Below, in pieces: positions 46,494 to 55,265 of a DNA stretch of 64,000 nt (within the stretch, counting starts at the first letter, position 1; every line of letters begins with the position of its first letter). Position numbers and translations under genes: made by a program. The DNA is taken from NCBI RefSeq assembly GCF_029623395.1, contig NZ_JAPYKK010000001.1, forward strand, positions 62,001 to 126,000, written 5' to 3'. The notes beneath the pieces were generated by a model. It saw only the letters and a program-made list of their open reading frames with translations. It ran no database searches and was not told the origin of the DNA. This DNA is from Sphingomonas echinoides. Lineage in GTDB: Bacteria > Pseudomonadota > Alphaproteobacteria > Sphingomonadales > Sphingomonadaceae.

Positions 46494-49352
46494 TTGAACC
46501 GCACGCTCGCCGAAGGCGCCATCATCCTCGCTCCGCGCGGTCGCGATTCCGCGATTGCACGGGCGATGCTGGAGGAAGGCGGGCTCGAGGCCGAGGTTGC
46601 CAGCGACTTGCCCGCGCTGGCGGCGATGGTCGCGCGCGGATGCGGCTACGCCATTCTGACGGAGGAAGCGCTGCGCGGCGCGGACTTGCGAGAGCTTACA
46701 GCCGTGTTGGCGCAGCAGGCGGAATGGTCGGACCTGCCGTTCATCGTGCTGACCGAGCGCGGTGGCGGCCTCGAACGCAATCCTGGGGCAGTCCGGCTGC
46801 TCGAGGCGCTCGGCAACGTCACTTTCCTCGAACGTCCGTTTCACCCGACCACGCTGCTGTCGCTTGCCCGTGCAGCGCGGCGCGCGCGTTTGCGCCAGTA
46901 TGAAGCCCGCAACCGGCTGGAGGACATTCACGCCGGGCAGGAACGCCTCAAGCTCGCGATCGCGGCGGGGGGACTGGGGGCGTGGACGCTCGACATGACG
47001 ACCACCACGCTCCACGTCGAGCCCGATACCAAGGCACAGTTCGGTCGGACCGCGGAGGAGCCGTTCGACTATCTCGATTTGCTCGCAGCGATCCACCCCG
47101 ACGACCGTGACGATACCGTCGCGGGCGTACGACGCGCGTTGGCGGACGGATCGGATTACCGCGCCGAAGTCCGCTGCCTGTGGCGCGACGGGTCGCTCCA
47201 TTGGCTGCAGGTCGACGGTCGGGTCGAGCGTAGCCCCGCGGGACGGCCAGTGCGCGTCGTCGGCGTATCTCACGAGATCACCGATCGCCGGGTTATCGAA
47301 TTGCGGCAGCGTGCGCTGCTGTCGCTGAGCGATCGGTTGCGGGAGGCGCCCGACACCGAAGCGATGTCGTTCGAGGCGGCGGCGATCCTCGGCAGTACGC
47401 TCGGTGTCAGCCGCGCCGGCTATGGGATCACCGACCCGGTCGCCGAAACGATTACGATCGAGCGCGATTGGGGCATGCCGGGAATTCCGACGCTCGCCGG
47501 CGTGCTGCACTTCCGCGACTATGGTTCGTACATCGAAAATCTGAAGCGCGGCGAGTTGGTCGCGTTTGCCGATGCGCGTACCGATCCGCGCACCGCGACC
47601 ACGTCCAGCGCACTGGAAGCAATCGACGCGCGCGCGGTCGTCAACCTGCCCCTGACCGAGCGCGGGACGTTTTCGGCACTACTGTATCTGACCAACCGGC
47701 AACCGCGGATCTGGACGAAGGACGATCTCACCTTCGTCCGCGACGTGGCGGACCGGACGCAAGCCGCGATCGAACGTCGCCGCGCGGAGGACGCGCTGGC
47801 CCGGTTGGCGGAGACGCTGGAGCGACAGGTCGCCGAACGCACGCGCGAACGCGATCGGACCTGGCAGAATTCGCAAGACATGCTTGCGATCCTCTCCGAC
47901 GACGGGATCATCCTGTCGATCAATCCCGCCTGGACCAAGATCCTTGGCTGGACTGCCGAGGAGATCGTCGGGCGCAGCCATCTCGTGTTCGGTCATCCCG
48001 ACGAGGTACCCGCCAACGAAACCGCACGGGAAGAAACTTTGGCCGCGCCGCTGCGGCAATATGAAAACCGGTTCCGGCACAAGGACGGCAGCTATCGCTG
48101 GATCGCCTGGGTCGCGACTCTCGAAGGCGACCGGATCTATGCCAGCGGTCGTCACATCACCGCGGAGCGCGAGGCGCATGCCGATCTGGAACGCGCGCAG
48201 GACCAGTTGCGCCAGGCGCAGAAGATGGAAGCCGTCGGCCAGCTTACGGGCGGGCTTGCGCATGATTTCAACAACCTGCTGACGGCGATTTCGGGCAGTC
48301 TCGAACTGATCCAGGCGCGCATCAAGCAGGGCCGGATCAACGACGTCGATCGCTATATCGGGATGGCGCAACAAGGCGCCAAACGCGCCGCCGCGCTGAC
48401 GCATCGGTTGCTGGCCTTTTCGCGGCGCCAGACGCTCGACCCCCGCCCGACCGACATCAACCGGCTGATCGCGAGCTTCGAGGAGCTGTTGCAACGATCG
48501 GTCGGGCCGTCGATCGAACTGGTCATCGTTCGCGATGAAGCGTTGTGGACCACGCTGGTTGATCCGAACCAGCTCGAAAACGCCGTCCTGAACCTGTGCA
48601 TCAACGCGCGCGACGCCATGCCGGACGGCGGACGCATCACGATCGAGACCGGCAATACGGCACTCGATGCAACAGCCGCGCGTCGAAAGGACATGGCGCC
48701 GGGGCAATACATCACGCTGAGCGTCACCGACACAGGATCGGGGATGACCCCAGCGACGATCGCGCGTGCGTTCGACCCGTTCTTTACGACCAAGCCGCTG
48801 GGCGAAGGGACCGGACTGGGTTTGTCGATGATCTACGGCTTTGTCCACCAGTCGGGCGGCCAGGTGCGGATCACGTCGGAGATCGGGCGTGGAACCACGA
48901 TGTGGCTGTATTTGCCGCGTTCTGACGAAGTCGCTTCCGCCGATCTCGAGGATCAGGTAGCGCCCAACGCCATCGGTGCGTCCAGCGGAAAGACCGTCCT
49001 CGTCGTTGACGACGAACCGGACGTGCGGGCCCTGGTCGTCGATACGCTCACCGATCTCGGCCATTCCGTACTGGAGGCGGGCGACGGGCCAAGCGCGCTG
49101 ACGCTGCTGCATTCCACGGACGTGATCGATCTGATGATCACCGACGTCGGATTGCCCAAGGGGATGAACGGGCGGCAGGTCGCAGATGCCGCAAGATTGG
49201 CAAGGCCAGACCTCAAGATCCTGTTCATTACCGGCTACGCAGAGAATGCGGCAGTCGGAAATGGACACCTCGACCCAGGCATGCATATACTTACCAAACC
49301 GTTTGGGATGGATGTTCTGTCCGCGCGAATACAACAGCTCACCGCATCGTAG
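46494..49352 (+). CDS. Hybrid sensor histidine kinase with N-terminal receiver-like, PAS, GAF, PAS and C-terminal receiver domains
   Basis: 952 residues, no membrane segments. Order: receiver-like fold without a clear phospho-Asp (about 8-130), PAS (155-265), GAF (275-430), coiled coil (430-455), PAS (460-560), HisKA with His590 in GGLAHDFNNLL, ATPase with N700/N704 and DTGSGM (746-751) and GEGTGLGLSMIYG, receiver with Asp839-Asp840, phospho-Asp884 in ITDVGLPKG and Lys935. The only reasonable start is TTG 46494; the ATG at 46478 is out of frame. It is tied to the KaiC-like gene. Cytoplasmic; the signal for the PAS and GAF domains is unknown. No separate output regulator is adjacent. Confidence 0.9.
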   Translation: MNRTLAEGAIILAPRGRDSAIARAMLEEGGLEAEVASDLPALAAMVARGCGYAILTEEALRGADLRELTAVLAQQAEWSDLPFIVLTERGGGLERNPGAVRLLEALGNVTFLERPFHPTTLLSLARAARRARLRQYEARNRLEDIHAGQERLKLAIAAGGLGAWTLDMTTTTLHVEPDTKAQFGRTAEEPFDYLDLLAAIHPDDRDDTVAGVRRALADGSDYRAEVRCLWRDGSLHWLQVDGRVERSPAGRPVRVVGVSHEITDRRVIELRQRALLSLSDRLREAPDTEAMSFEAAAILGSTLGVSRAGYGITDPVAETITIERDWGMPGIPTLAGVLHFRDYGSYIENLKRGELVAFADARTDPRTATTSSALEAIDARAVVNLPLTERGTFSALLYLTNRQPRIWTKDDLTFVRDVADRTQAAIERRRAEDALARLAETLERQVAERTRERDRTWQNSQDMLAILSDDGIILSINPAWTKILGWTAEEIVGRSHLVFGHPDEVPANETAREETLAAPLRQYENRFRHKDGSYRWIAWVATLEGDRIYASGRHITAEREAHADLERAQDQLRQAQKMEAVGQLTGGLAHDFNNLLTAISGSLELIQARIKQGRINDVDRYIGMAQQGAKRAAALTHRLLAFSRRQTLDPRPTDINRLIASFEELLQRSVGPSIELVIVRDEALWTTLVDPNQLENAVLNLCINARDAMPDGGRITIETGNTALDATAARRKDMAPGQYITLSVTDTGSGMTPATIARAFDPFFTTKPLGEGTGLGLSMIYGFVHQSGGQVRITSEIGRGTTMWLYLPRSDEVASADLEDQVAPNAIGASSGKTVLVVDDEPDVRALVVDTLTDLGHSVLEAGDGPSALTLLHSTDVIDLMITDVGLPKGMNGRQVADAARLARPDLKILFITGYAENAAVGNGHLDPGMHILTKPFGMDVLSARIQQLTAS

Positions 49353-49452
49353 ATACTCAATTAGGAGTAGTTCAAAGGATAGTCGCCCCCGCGCATTGCG
49401 CCGTCATTCTGTTTCCTCGATACTCCAGCACCGTGCTGAGGGGACTGATAGG

Positions 49453-49764
49453 ATGGACGGGCCAAGGCAAGTAACTGGGCGCTTGATGACGTGTAACGAC
49501 TTCGCCGGGCACGTCGGGACGACCTTCTCGCTCGGCCCTCCCCGGCTGGACGGCATGCCGTTGACGTTGGTCGAAGCGTCACGCAAACGCGGAGGGGGAA
49601 TCGGCCGGGCGCCTTTCTCGCTCGTCTTCCGGAGTTCATCGGGGGAAACCTTGCCGCAGTCGACCTATCACCTGACTCACCCGGTGATGGGGAAGGTGGA
49701 CATTTTGCTCGTTCCGTTCCGCCGCGTCGAGAATGGCATGGATTACGTCGCAACGTTCGACTGA
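49453..49764 (+). CDS. Small DUF6916-like protein
   Basis: A 103-residue protein from ATG 49453 with GAGGGG 9 bases before; a second in-frame ATG at 49486 is an alternative. The pattern FAGHVGTTFSLG, APFSLVFRSSSGETLPQSTYHLTHPVMG, DILLVPFRR and a final YVATFD fits what I recall of the DUF6916 family, small beta-rich proteins of unknown function. It follows the kinase gene by 100 bases on the same strand and leads into the glycosyltransferase gene 71 bases later. No function can be assigned. Confidence 0.7.
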   Translation: MDGPRQVTGRLMTCNDFAGHVGTTFSLGPPRLDGMPLTLVEASRKRGGGIGRAPFSLVFRSSSGETLPQSTYHLTHPVMGKVDILLVPFRRVENGMDYVATFD

Positions 49765-49835
49765 CCGTCGCGCGAAACGGCGTGTTTTCCCGTCGCAGGG
49801 AAGCAACCGAAGAGGCCGCGTCGCGTTGGCCCGAC

Positions 49836-51005
49836 ATGACGCGCAAACCGATCAGCTTCTTCATCCATCATCAGGGCCGCGGCCACGCCAATCGCGCGAT
49901 GGCGATCATCCGGGAACTCCCGGCGGAGCGTCCGGTCAGCGTCTTGTGCGCGCGCCCCGAGCTGTTCGACGGGTTCGACCGGCCGATCGAGATCGTCCCG
50001 CTTCCCAACATGATCGGCGCGCCCGTCCCCGCCCCCGGCCTGTTCGCGCAACCCACGCCCGAGATCATGCATTGTGTCCCGCTCGGCGTCGCCAAGACCC
50101 GCGGCACGATGCGGACGATCCTCGACCATCTCGACGATGCCGATCCCGCGCTGTTCGTGGTCGACGTTTCCGCCGAAATTGCGATGCTCGCGCGGATCGC
50201 GAGCGTCCCTGCGATCAGTTTGCGGATGCATGGCGATCGGCTCGATCCGGGTCATCTCGGCGCGTATCAGGCCAGCGTTGGGTTGCTCGCGCCGTTCGAC
50301 CGCACGCTCGAACAGGAGGATACGCCTAATTGGGTGCGCGATGCGACGTGCTACACCGGCGGGTTGTGCACCACCGTCGACGCCATCCCCACGCGGGAGG
50401 CCGCACGAGCCAAGCTCGGGCTCGACCCAACGCAGGAGATCATCGTCGTCCTCACCGGCGGCGGCGGCGCCGGGACGCCCTATGCGCCGTTGACGATGGC
50501 GGCGCGCGCGGTTCCGAACGCGCTGTGGCTGGTACTCGGGCCGACGCATCGCGAGGGGCATGAAACCGATTTCGGGAATTTGCGCGAGCTGGGCTGGGTC
50601 GCGGGCGTGACCGATTACATCGCCGCAGCGGACGTCGTCATCGCCTCCGCCGGGGACAATACCGTCCACGAAATCGCCCGCGTCGGGCGGCCCTATGTGT
50701 GTGCCCCGGAATGGCGATACTTTGCCGAACAGACGCGCAAGGCCGAACGGCTCGCCGAAGTGGGCGCCGCGGTCATGCTGCGGGAATGGCCGGGTGCGCT
50801 CGCGCCGTGGCGCAAGATCCTGGATGCTGCGAAAGCGCTCGACCCAGCTGCGCTAGCGGCCCTGTACGACTCTACCGCAGCGCAGAAAGCCGCGACCTAT
50901 CTCGAACGGATGGCGGTGGATTTGTGGTCGAACGAGACACCGATTTCGACGCAAGTTGCACAGGGCGCAGGGAACGACGCGCCCCCGTTGCTTTCGGCGG
51001 CGTAA
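49836..51005 (+). CDS. MurG-like glycosyltransferase (GT28/GT-B type)
   Basis: A GT-B enzyme of 389 residues from ATG 49836. The N-terminal motif ISFFIHHQGRGHANRAMAII (HxGxGH-like loop) is the MurG/UGT-type acceptor-side loop. The C-terminal half shows VVLTGGGGAGTPYAP and DVVIASAGDNTVHEIARVGRP, the nucleotide-sugar site (GxNT/H-like). It is plus-strand and convergent with the GT2 gene. The open frame upstream to 49782 lacks an SD. Part of a cluster of six glycosyltransferase genes; donor and acceptor are unknown. Confidence 0.82.
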   Translation: MTRKPISFFIHHQGRGHANRAMAIIRELPAERPVSVLCARPELFDGFDRPIEIVPLPNMIGAPVPAPGLFAQPTPEIMHCVPLGVAKTRGTMRTILDHLDDADPALFVVDVSAEIAMLARIASVPAISLRMHGDRLDPGHLGAYQASVGLLAPFDRTLEQEDTPNWVRDATCYTGGLCTTVDAIPTREAARAKLGLDPTQEIIVVLTGGGGAGTPYAPLTMAARAVPNALWLVLGPTHREGHETDFGNLRELGWVAGVTDYIAAADVVIASAGDNTVHEIARVGRPYVCAPEWRYFAEQTRKAERLAEVGAAVMLREWPGALAPWRKILDAAKALDPAALAALYDSTAAQKAATYLERMAVDLWSNETPISTQVAQGAGNDAPPLLSAA

Positions 51006-51020
51006 CCGCCGCCGTCCTGC

Positions 51021-51866
51021 TCAGCTAAACAGCGCGGACGCCTCCAGCGTCGCGGCGACTTCGTCCGGGGTAGGATGCCGCAGTACGGTTAGGCACGCAT
51101 CCTCGATCGTGATCAGGCCACGCTCGGCGAATTGCCCCAGCCAATAGTCCATGCACCACCGCCCCCATGTCGCATGGAACAGCCGCGCGTTGCGCAGGAT
51201 CGCTTCGAAATGCTGGAGCGGAGGAATATGGATCGGATGATGCTGGTGATACGCCCGCGCGCCGCCGACCCATGCCATCGTCACCCCCGCGCGTTCGAGC
51301 CGCGCGGCAAAGTCGGTCTCCTCCCCGCCGTAACCGACATATCGTTCGTCCATCCCACCCGTTCGCGCCCAGTCGGCGGCAGACATCGCGAACGACAGGC
51401 CCCACAATTCGCCGTGGCTCGGTGTCGCGCGAACCTCGTCCTTGGCGATCGCGGGTTTGGCCGGGTGCCGCACGCCGATCCGGTCGAGCGCAGAATCGCT
51501 CGCCCCCGTGGGGTCTCCCGGCGGCAGGTACAGCACCTCGCCAAGCCGGACACCCGCCGCGTCCGCCGTCGCGCCATAGCGTTCGACCAGTCCCCGCGCC
51601 GGAATGCAATCGACGTCGAGCAGGATCAATTGCTTGCCCCCTGCAGCGGCTGCGGCGCGGTTGCGCGCAGCCGCGAGCGGCATCGGATCGCCGGGGACCA
51701 TGACCGATCGCACCGGGAAGCGGGTCGCCGGCAAGGGCGTCGGCGTGTCCTGCATCCACGCGATCACCAGCTCGTCGGGCAGGCGCGTTTGCCGATCGAG
51801 CCCCGCGATCAGATTGGCGAGGTGCGCCGATCGTCCACGGACGATCGTCAAAACGCTGATCGTCAC
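51021..51866 (-). CDS. Family 2-type glycosyltransferase (with galactosyltransferase-like C-terminus)
   Basis: A GT-A enzyme of 281 residues. Seen are ISVLTIVRGRSAHLANLIAGL, the Asp-containing donor/metal motif LILLDVDCIPARGLVERYG (DVD) and a C-terminal block AMSAADWARTGGMDERYVGYGGEETDFAARL of the type found in N-terminally GT2-like galactosyl- and N-acetylgalactosaminyltransferases. It overlaps the end of the sucrose-phosphate-synthase-like gene by 4 bases, so the two are translationally coupled. Confidence 0.85.
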   Translation of the reverse strand: MTISVLTIVRGRSAHLANLIAGLDRQTRLPDELVIAWMQDTPTPLPATRFPVRSVMVPGDPMPLAAARNRAAAAAGGKQLILLDVDCIPARGLVERYGATADAAGVRLGEVLYLPPGDPTGASDSALDRIGVRHPAKPAIAKDEVRATPSHGELWGLSFAMSAADWARTGGMDERYVGYGGEETDFAARLERAGVTMAWVGGARAYHQHHPIHIPPLQHFEAILRNARLFHATWGRWCMDYWLGQFAERGLITIEDACLTVLRHPTPDEVAATLEASALFS

Positions 51867-53932
51867 GCGCGCTGGGCGGTCTTGCGGAAGTGCGCAACGC
51901 CTTCGAGAATGCCGTTGGCGTAACTGCTTCGCGCGACGTAGCAGCGGCTAAGGTCCTTCCGCTCGGCAAGCCCGTCCGAATGATTACCGACGATGATCGC
52001 ATTGGGGACCGACCGCAACATCTCGATGTCGTTGCCGCTGTCCCCCGCAACTACGACTTGCCCCGCCGCGAGCCCGAGCGCCTGGCGGACATGCTCAACC
52101 GCCGTGCCCTTGGATGCCGCGAACGGCAGCACGTCAAGATACCGCCCGTGGCTCTGGATGATCGTGCACGAGAGACCGCGGGAGTCGAGTAAAGTCCGCA
52201 GCCGCCGACCTGCATCGGGATCACCCTGGATCATGTAACTGAGCTTGGCGCGGCGTTGCTCGAGCGGGCTTTGCGGTGTCAGTCCGCCTTCCTCGGCGAT
52301 GACGCGCGCAATTGCTTCGCGGTCCCAACCCGCGGCAACCTTCGCGTCCCAAGCGGTATCGCGCGCATACACACCACCCGGCTGGCGATGGTAGATCTCC
52401 GATCCGACCGAAGAGATCACGATCGCGGGCAACGGCGCATGATGCTGCGCCAATACCGCCATTGCACTGTGGAAGCTGCGGCCGGTCGCCACCGCGAAGA
52501 CGAGCGCGCGCTCGTCACCATGCCACTGCCGAAACGCCGACAAAGCATCGCTGCATCCGAGCAGCGTGCCGTCGATATCGGACACGAGCAGATGGTCCGC
52601 ATTCCTATGCCCAACGGATTGCGCCATTGGGGCGGCGGCGACTTCGGCCAGTAAGTCGGCGTAGATCGCGACATGGGCGGTCCAGTCGTAAACGCGCATC
52701 GCGGTGCGACCACCCGCGACATATTGCTCGTAGCGAGCTGCATCGCCTAGGATTACCAGCAGCGCGTCGGAAATCGCATCGGGCGAGCGCGGATCGACCA
52801 GCAGACCGTTACCACAAGTCTCTACGATGTCGTTCGGCCCGCCGCTGTCGGTCGCCACGACCGGGAGGCCCGATGCCGACGCTTCCAGCAGAGTCAGTCC
52901 GAACGGCTCGTTGAGAGCCGGATTGACGAACACCCCCCGCCGCGCGCGGGCGTGCGCGTAGACAGCGGGAATGTCGCAGGGCCGGTGCGTCTTGGGGTAA
53001 GCGACCTTGCCGTACAGGTCGTACCGGTCGATCAGGATCAGCAGTTCGGCGAGATTGTCGCGCACTTCGGGTTCGAGCGTGCGCAGGTCTTCCCGCGTCC
53101 CCGCAACAATCACCAGATTGGCCGCTTTTTGCAACGCCGGGGAACGACCGTAGGCCTCGACCAGTCCCGCTAGGTTCTTCTTTGAAACGGGTCGTGCGAT
53201 CGCAAGGATCGTCGGCTTGGACGGATCGGCAAGGAACCGACCGATCGATGCGTCGATGGCGGGGTCCGTCTTCGCCTCGGCGAAGTCGTGCACGTCGCTA
53301 CCCGGCGCAATGATGCGAATCCGGCCCGGATCATACGCATCGTACAGCGCATATTGCAGTTCCGCCTCGTCACGCGACGAGGCGATGATCGCCGATGCCC
53401 CGGCAATGGCGCGATCCTCGATCGCGATGCGGCGCTCCAGTCCGTCAACTTCGCGGCACGGACCGTCGAACGCCGCGCGCTTCACATGTCCCAGCGAATG
53501 CGCCGTGAAGACGTACGGTATGCCCAATCGCGCTTCGATTTCGGCAGCAAGGGCGCCGGCGTCCGCATAATGCGCGTGGATCACATCCGGCCAGCGATCG
53601 AGCGCGTTGATATGCGCGACGGCCGCCTCGACCAGACTATCGTGCTGAGTCCAGAGCTGTTCCTTGGCGAGATAGGCCTGATCGGCACTCCGCAAACGAA
53701 CGATCCGCGTGTGGTCGTCGATTGTCTCGATGCACTGATCGTAACATTCGCCGTGATCCGGGTCGACGAAGGCCCGCGTCAGGATCTCGATCCGGTCGAT
53801 CGCCGGATGGGCATCGCTCGCGCGGACCAGGTCGAGCAGATAGCGGATGTGTCCGCCGGTGTCGGCCGTCATGCCATATTCCACATCGTGCCCGCGAAGG
53901 CAGCCTTGCAATGCGATGTGAAGTACGAACAT
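51863..53932 (-). CDS. Bifunctional sucrose-phosphate-synthase-like glycosyltransferase with HAD phosphatase domain
   Basis: 689 residues in two parts. Residues 1-430 are a GT4 enzyme of the sucrose-phosphate-synthase type: HIALQGCLRG, EYGMTADTGGHIRYL, HAHYADAGALAAEI, FTAHSLGHVKR, ARPVSKKN and NPALNEPFGLTLLEASASG (Glu342 and Glu350 of the EX7E motif). Residues 445-689 are a HAD-IIB phosphatase of the sucrose-phosphatase type: DIDGTLLG (Asp452, Asp454) and GDSGNDIEML. A fused synthase-phosphatase would make a sugar phosphate and dephosphorylate it, as for sucrose. Sucrose or a related osmolyte is the likely product; the acceptor is not proven. It is divergent from a GT4 gene across a 64-base gap. 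Confidence 0.87.
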   Translation of the reverse strand: MFVLHIALQGCLRGHDVEYGMTADTGGHIRYLLDLVRASDAHPAIDRIEILTRAFVDPDHGECYDQCIETIDDHTRIVRLRSADQAYLAKEQLWTQHDSLVEAAVAHINALDRWPDVIHAHYADAGALAAEIEARLGIPYVFTAHSLGHVKRAAFDGPCREVDGLERRIAIEDRAIAGASAIIASSRDEAELQYALYDAYDPGRIRIIAPGSDVHDFAEAKTDPAIDASIGRFLADPSKPTILAIARPVSKKNLAGLVEAYGRSPALQKAANLVIVAGTREDLRTLEPEVRDNLAELLILIDRYDLYGKVAYPKTHRPCDIPAVYAHARARRGVFVNPALNEPFGLTLLEASASGLPVVATDSGGPNDIVETCGNGLLVDPRSPDAISDALLVILGDAARYEQYVAGGRTAMRVYDWTAHVAIYADLLAEVAAAPMAQSVGHRNADHLLVSDIDGTLLGCSDALSAFRQWHGDERALVFAVATGRSFHSAMAVLAQHHAPLPAIVISSVGSEIYHRQPGGVYARDTAWDAKVAAGWDREAIARVIAEEGGLTPQSPLEQRRAKLSYMIQGDPDAGRRLRTLLDSRGLSCTIIQSHGRYLDVLPFAASKGTAVEHVRQALGLAAGQVVVAGDSGNDIEMLRSVPNAIIVGNHSDGLAERKDLSRCYVARSSYANGILEGVAHFRKTAQRA

Positions 53933-53996
53933 GGTTACCGTTCACTGGAGATACAGAAACAGGGAACAGATCCGCGCTCATCGCAGTTCCGGCACG

Positions 53997-55265
53997 ATGG
54001 TCGTGAATCTACCTGATCCAGAGCAAGTCTCCTCCCCGTTGCAGGTCGGGCTGCTGACTTGGGCGTTACCACCCGAGAAAAGCGGGCTTTCTCGCGCGGC
54101 TCTCGAAATCGCGCATGCGGTGGCCGAGGCTGGCGCGAATGTTCGCGTGTTTACGCTCGACCGACACGGGCGAACGCGAGACGGCGCACTCGACATCATC
54201 GGCTGTGCGCCGCGTGGCGGGCTCGCTACGTTGCGGCGGCTGGCCGCGTTCGGGCATCTCGCTGCACCGCTCGCGTTTCGCGGTGCAGTGATGGCGGAGC
54301 ATCGCCTGCGTCCCTTCGACGTTATCGAGGCGACCAACTGGTACGCCCCCGGCGCCGGTATCGCCGCGACCCGGAGGATGCCACTGGTGACGCGCAATTC
54401 GACGCCCGCGGCGATCTCGCTGGCGCAGGACCCGACGTTGCGGAACCGGTTCGATCGGGCGGGCGCGACGCTGATCGAACGCCTGTCGGCGCGCTGGAGC
54501 GGCGGGTTGATTTCGAATACTGCCGCGCATGGCGATACCATCGCGGACCTCTACGACGTGCCGCCCCCTGGACCGCGCCACGCTGTGATCGGCCTCAGTT
54601 TGCCACAGGCGATCACCGAGCGCGGTCGGCGAGCGACGTACCCGACCAGCCAGAATCCGGTCGAACTGCTGTTCGTTGGCCGGAACGAGCCGCGCAAGGG
54701 CTTCGACGCGCTGTGCGGCGCCGTCGCCCTGCTTGCAGCGGACACGGCCGCCGGATGCCTGCCCGCGTTCCGCCTGACGCTGGTCGGGGCACAGGCGGAG
54801 GATGTCGCCATGCTTCCCGCTCAAGCACAGTCGTTTCTGCGTCTGTTCCACCGTGTCGATGAGACTGCGTTGCACGATCTGTTCGAAGCGGCACACGTCG
54901 TGGTCGCGCCATCGCGCTACGAGAGCTTCGGTCTCGTGTACCAGGAAGCGATGATGTTTGGTCGCCCCGTGGTCGCCTGCGCCGAGGACGCGAGCGCACG
55001 GCTCTTCGTCGGCGAAAGCGGCGCCGGCGCGTTGGCGGCCCGCTGCAGCGCCGAGGATGTCGCCGCCGCACTGCGCCCGCTGATCGCCGATCCTGCCATA
55101 CGTGCGACCTACGCAGCCGCCAGCCGCGCGGCGTCGGGGCAATTCACCCGGCGCACACTCGGCGAACAGACCATCGCGGCTTACCGATCGGCGATCGGAT
55201 CGAACGGGCGCAGCAAGCGTGTTTCGTCCTCTGGGCGCGCACCGTCTGAGGACATGGCGGCATAG
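53997..55265 (+). CDS. GT4-family glycosyltransferase
   Basis: A GT-B enzyme of 422 residues from ATG 53997; an ATG at 53931 would face the divergent start directly and is less likely. The N-terminal GT4 block is QVGLLTWALPPEKSGLSRAALEIA; the C-terminal shows VELLFVGRNEPRKGFDAL and the EX7E motif in PSRYESFGLVYQEAMMFGRPVV. The last 85 bases overlap in antisense with the end of the downstream minus-strand gene. Part of the glycosyltransferase cluster. Confidence 0.86.
   Translation: MVVNLPDPEQVSSPLQVGLLTWALPPEKSGLSRAALEIAHAVAEAGANVRVFTLDRHGRTRDGALDIIGCAPRGGLATLRRLAAFGHLAAPLAFRGAVMAEHRLRPFDVIEATNWYAPGAGIAATRRMPLVTRNSTPAAISLAQDPTLRNRFDRAGATLIERLSARWSGGLISNTAAHGDTIADLYDVPPPGPRHAVIGLSLPQAITERGRRATYPTSQNPVELLFVGRNEPRKGFDALCGAVALLAADTAAGCLPAFRLTLVGAQAEDVAMLPAQAQSFLRLFHRVDETALHDLFEAAHVVVAPSRYESFGLVYQEAMMFGRPVVACAEDASARLFVGESGAGALAARCSAEDVAAALRPLIADPAIRATYAAASRAASGQFTRRTLGEQTIAAYRSAIGSNGRSKRVSSSGRAPSEDMAA

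Noticed and set aside
49186-49452. Upstream extension of the DUF6916-like frame
   Set aside because: It lies inside the kinase receiver domain in another frame; the GAGGGG site supports ATG 49453.
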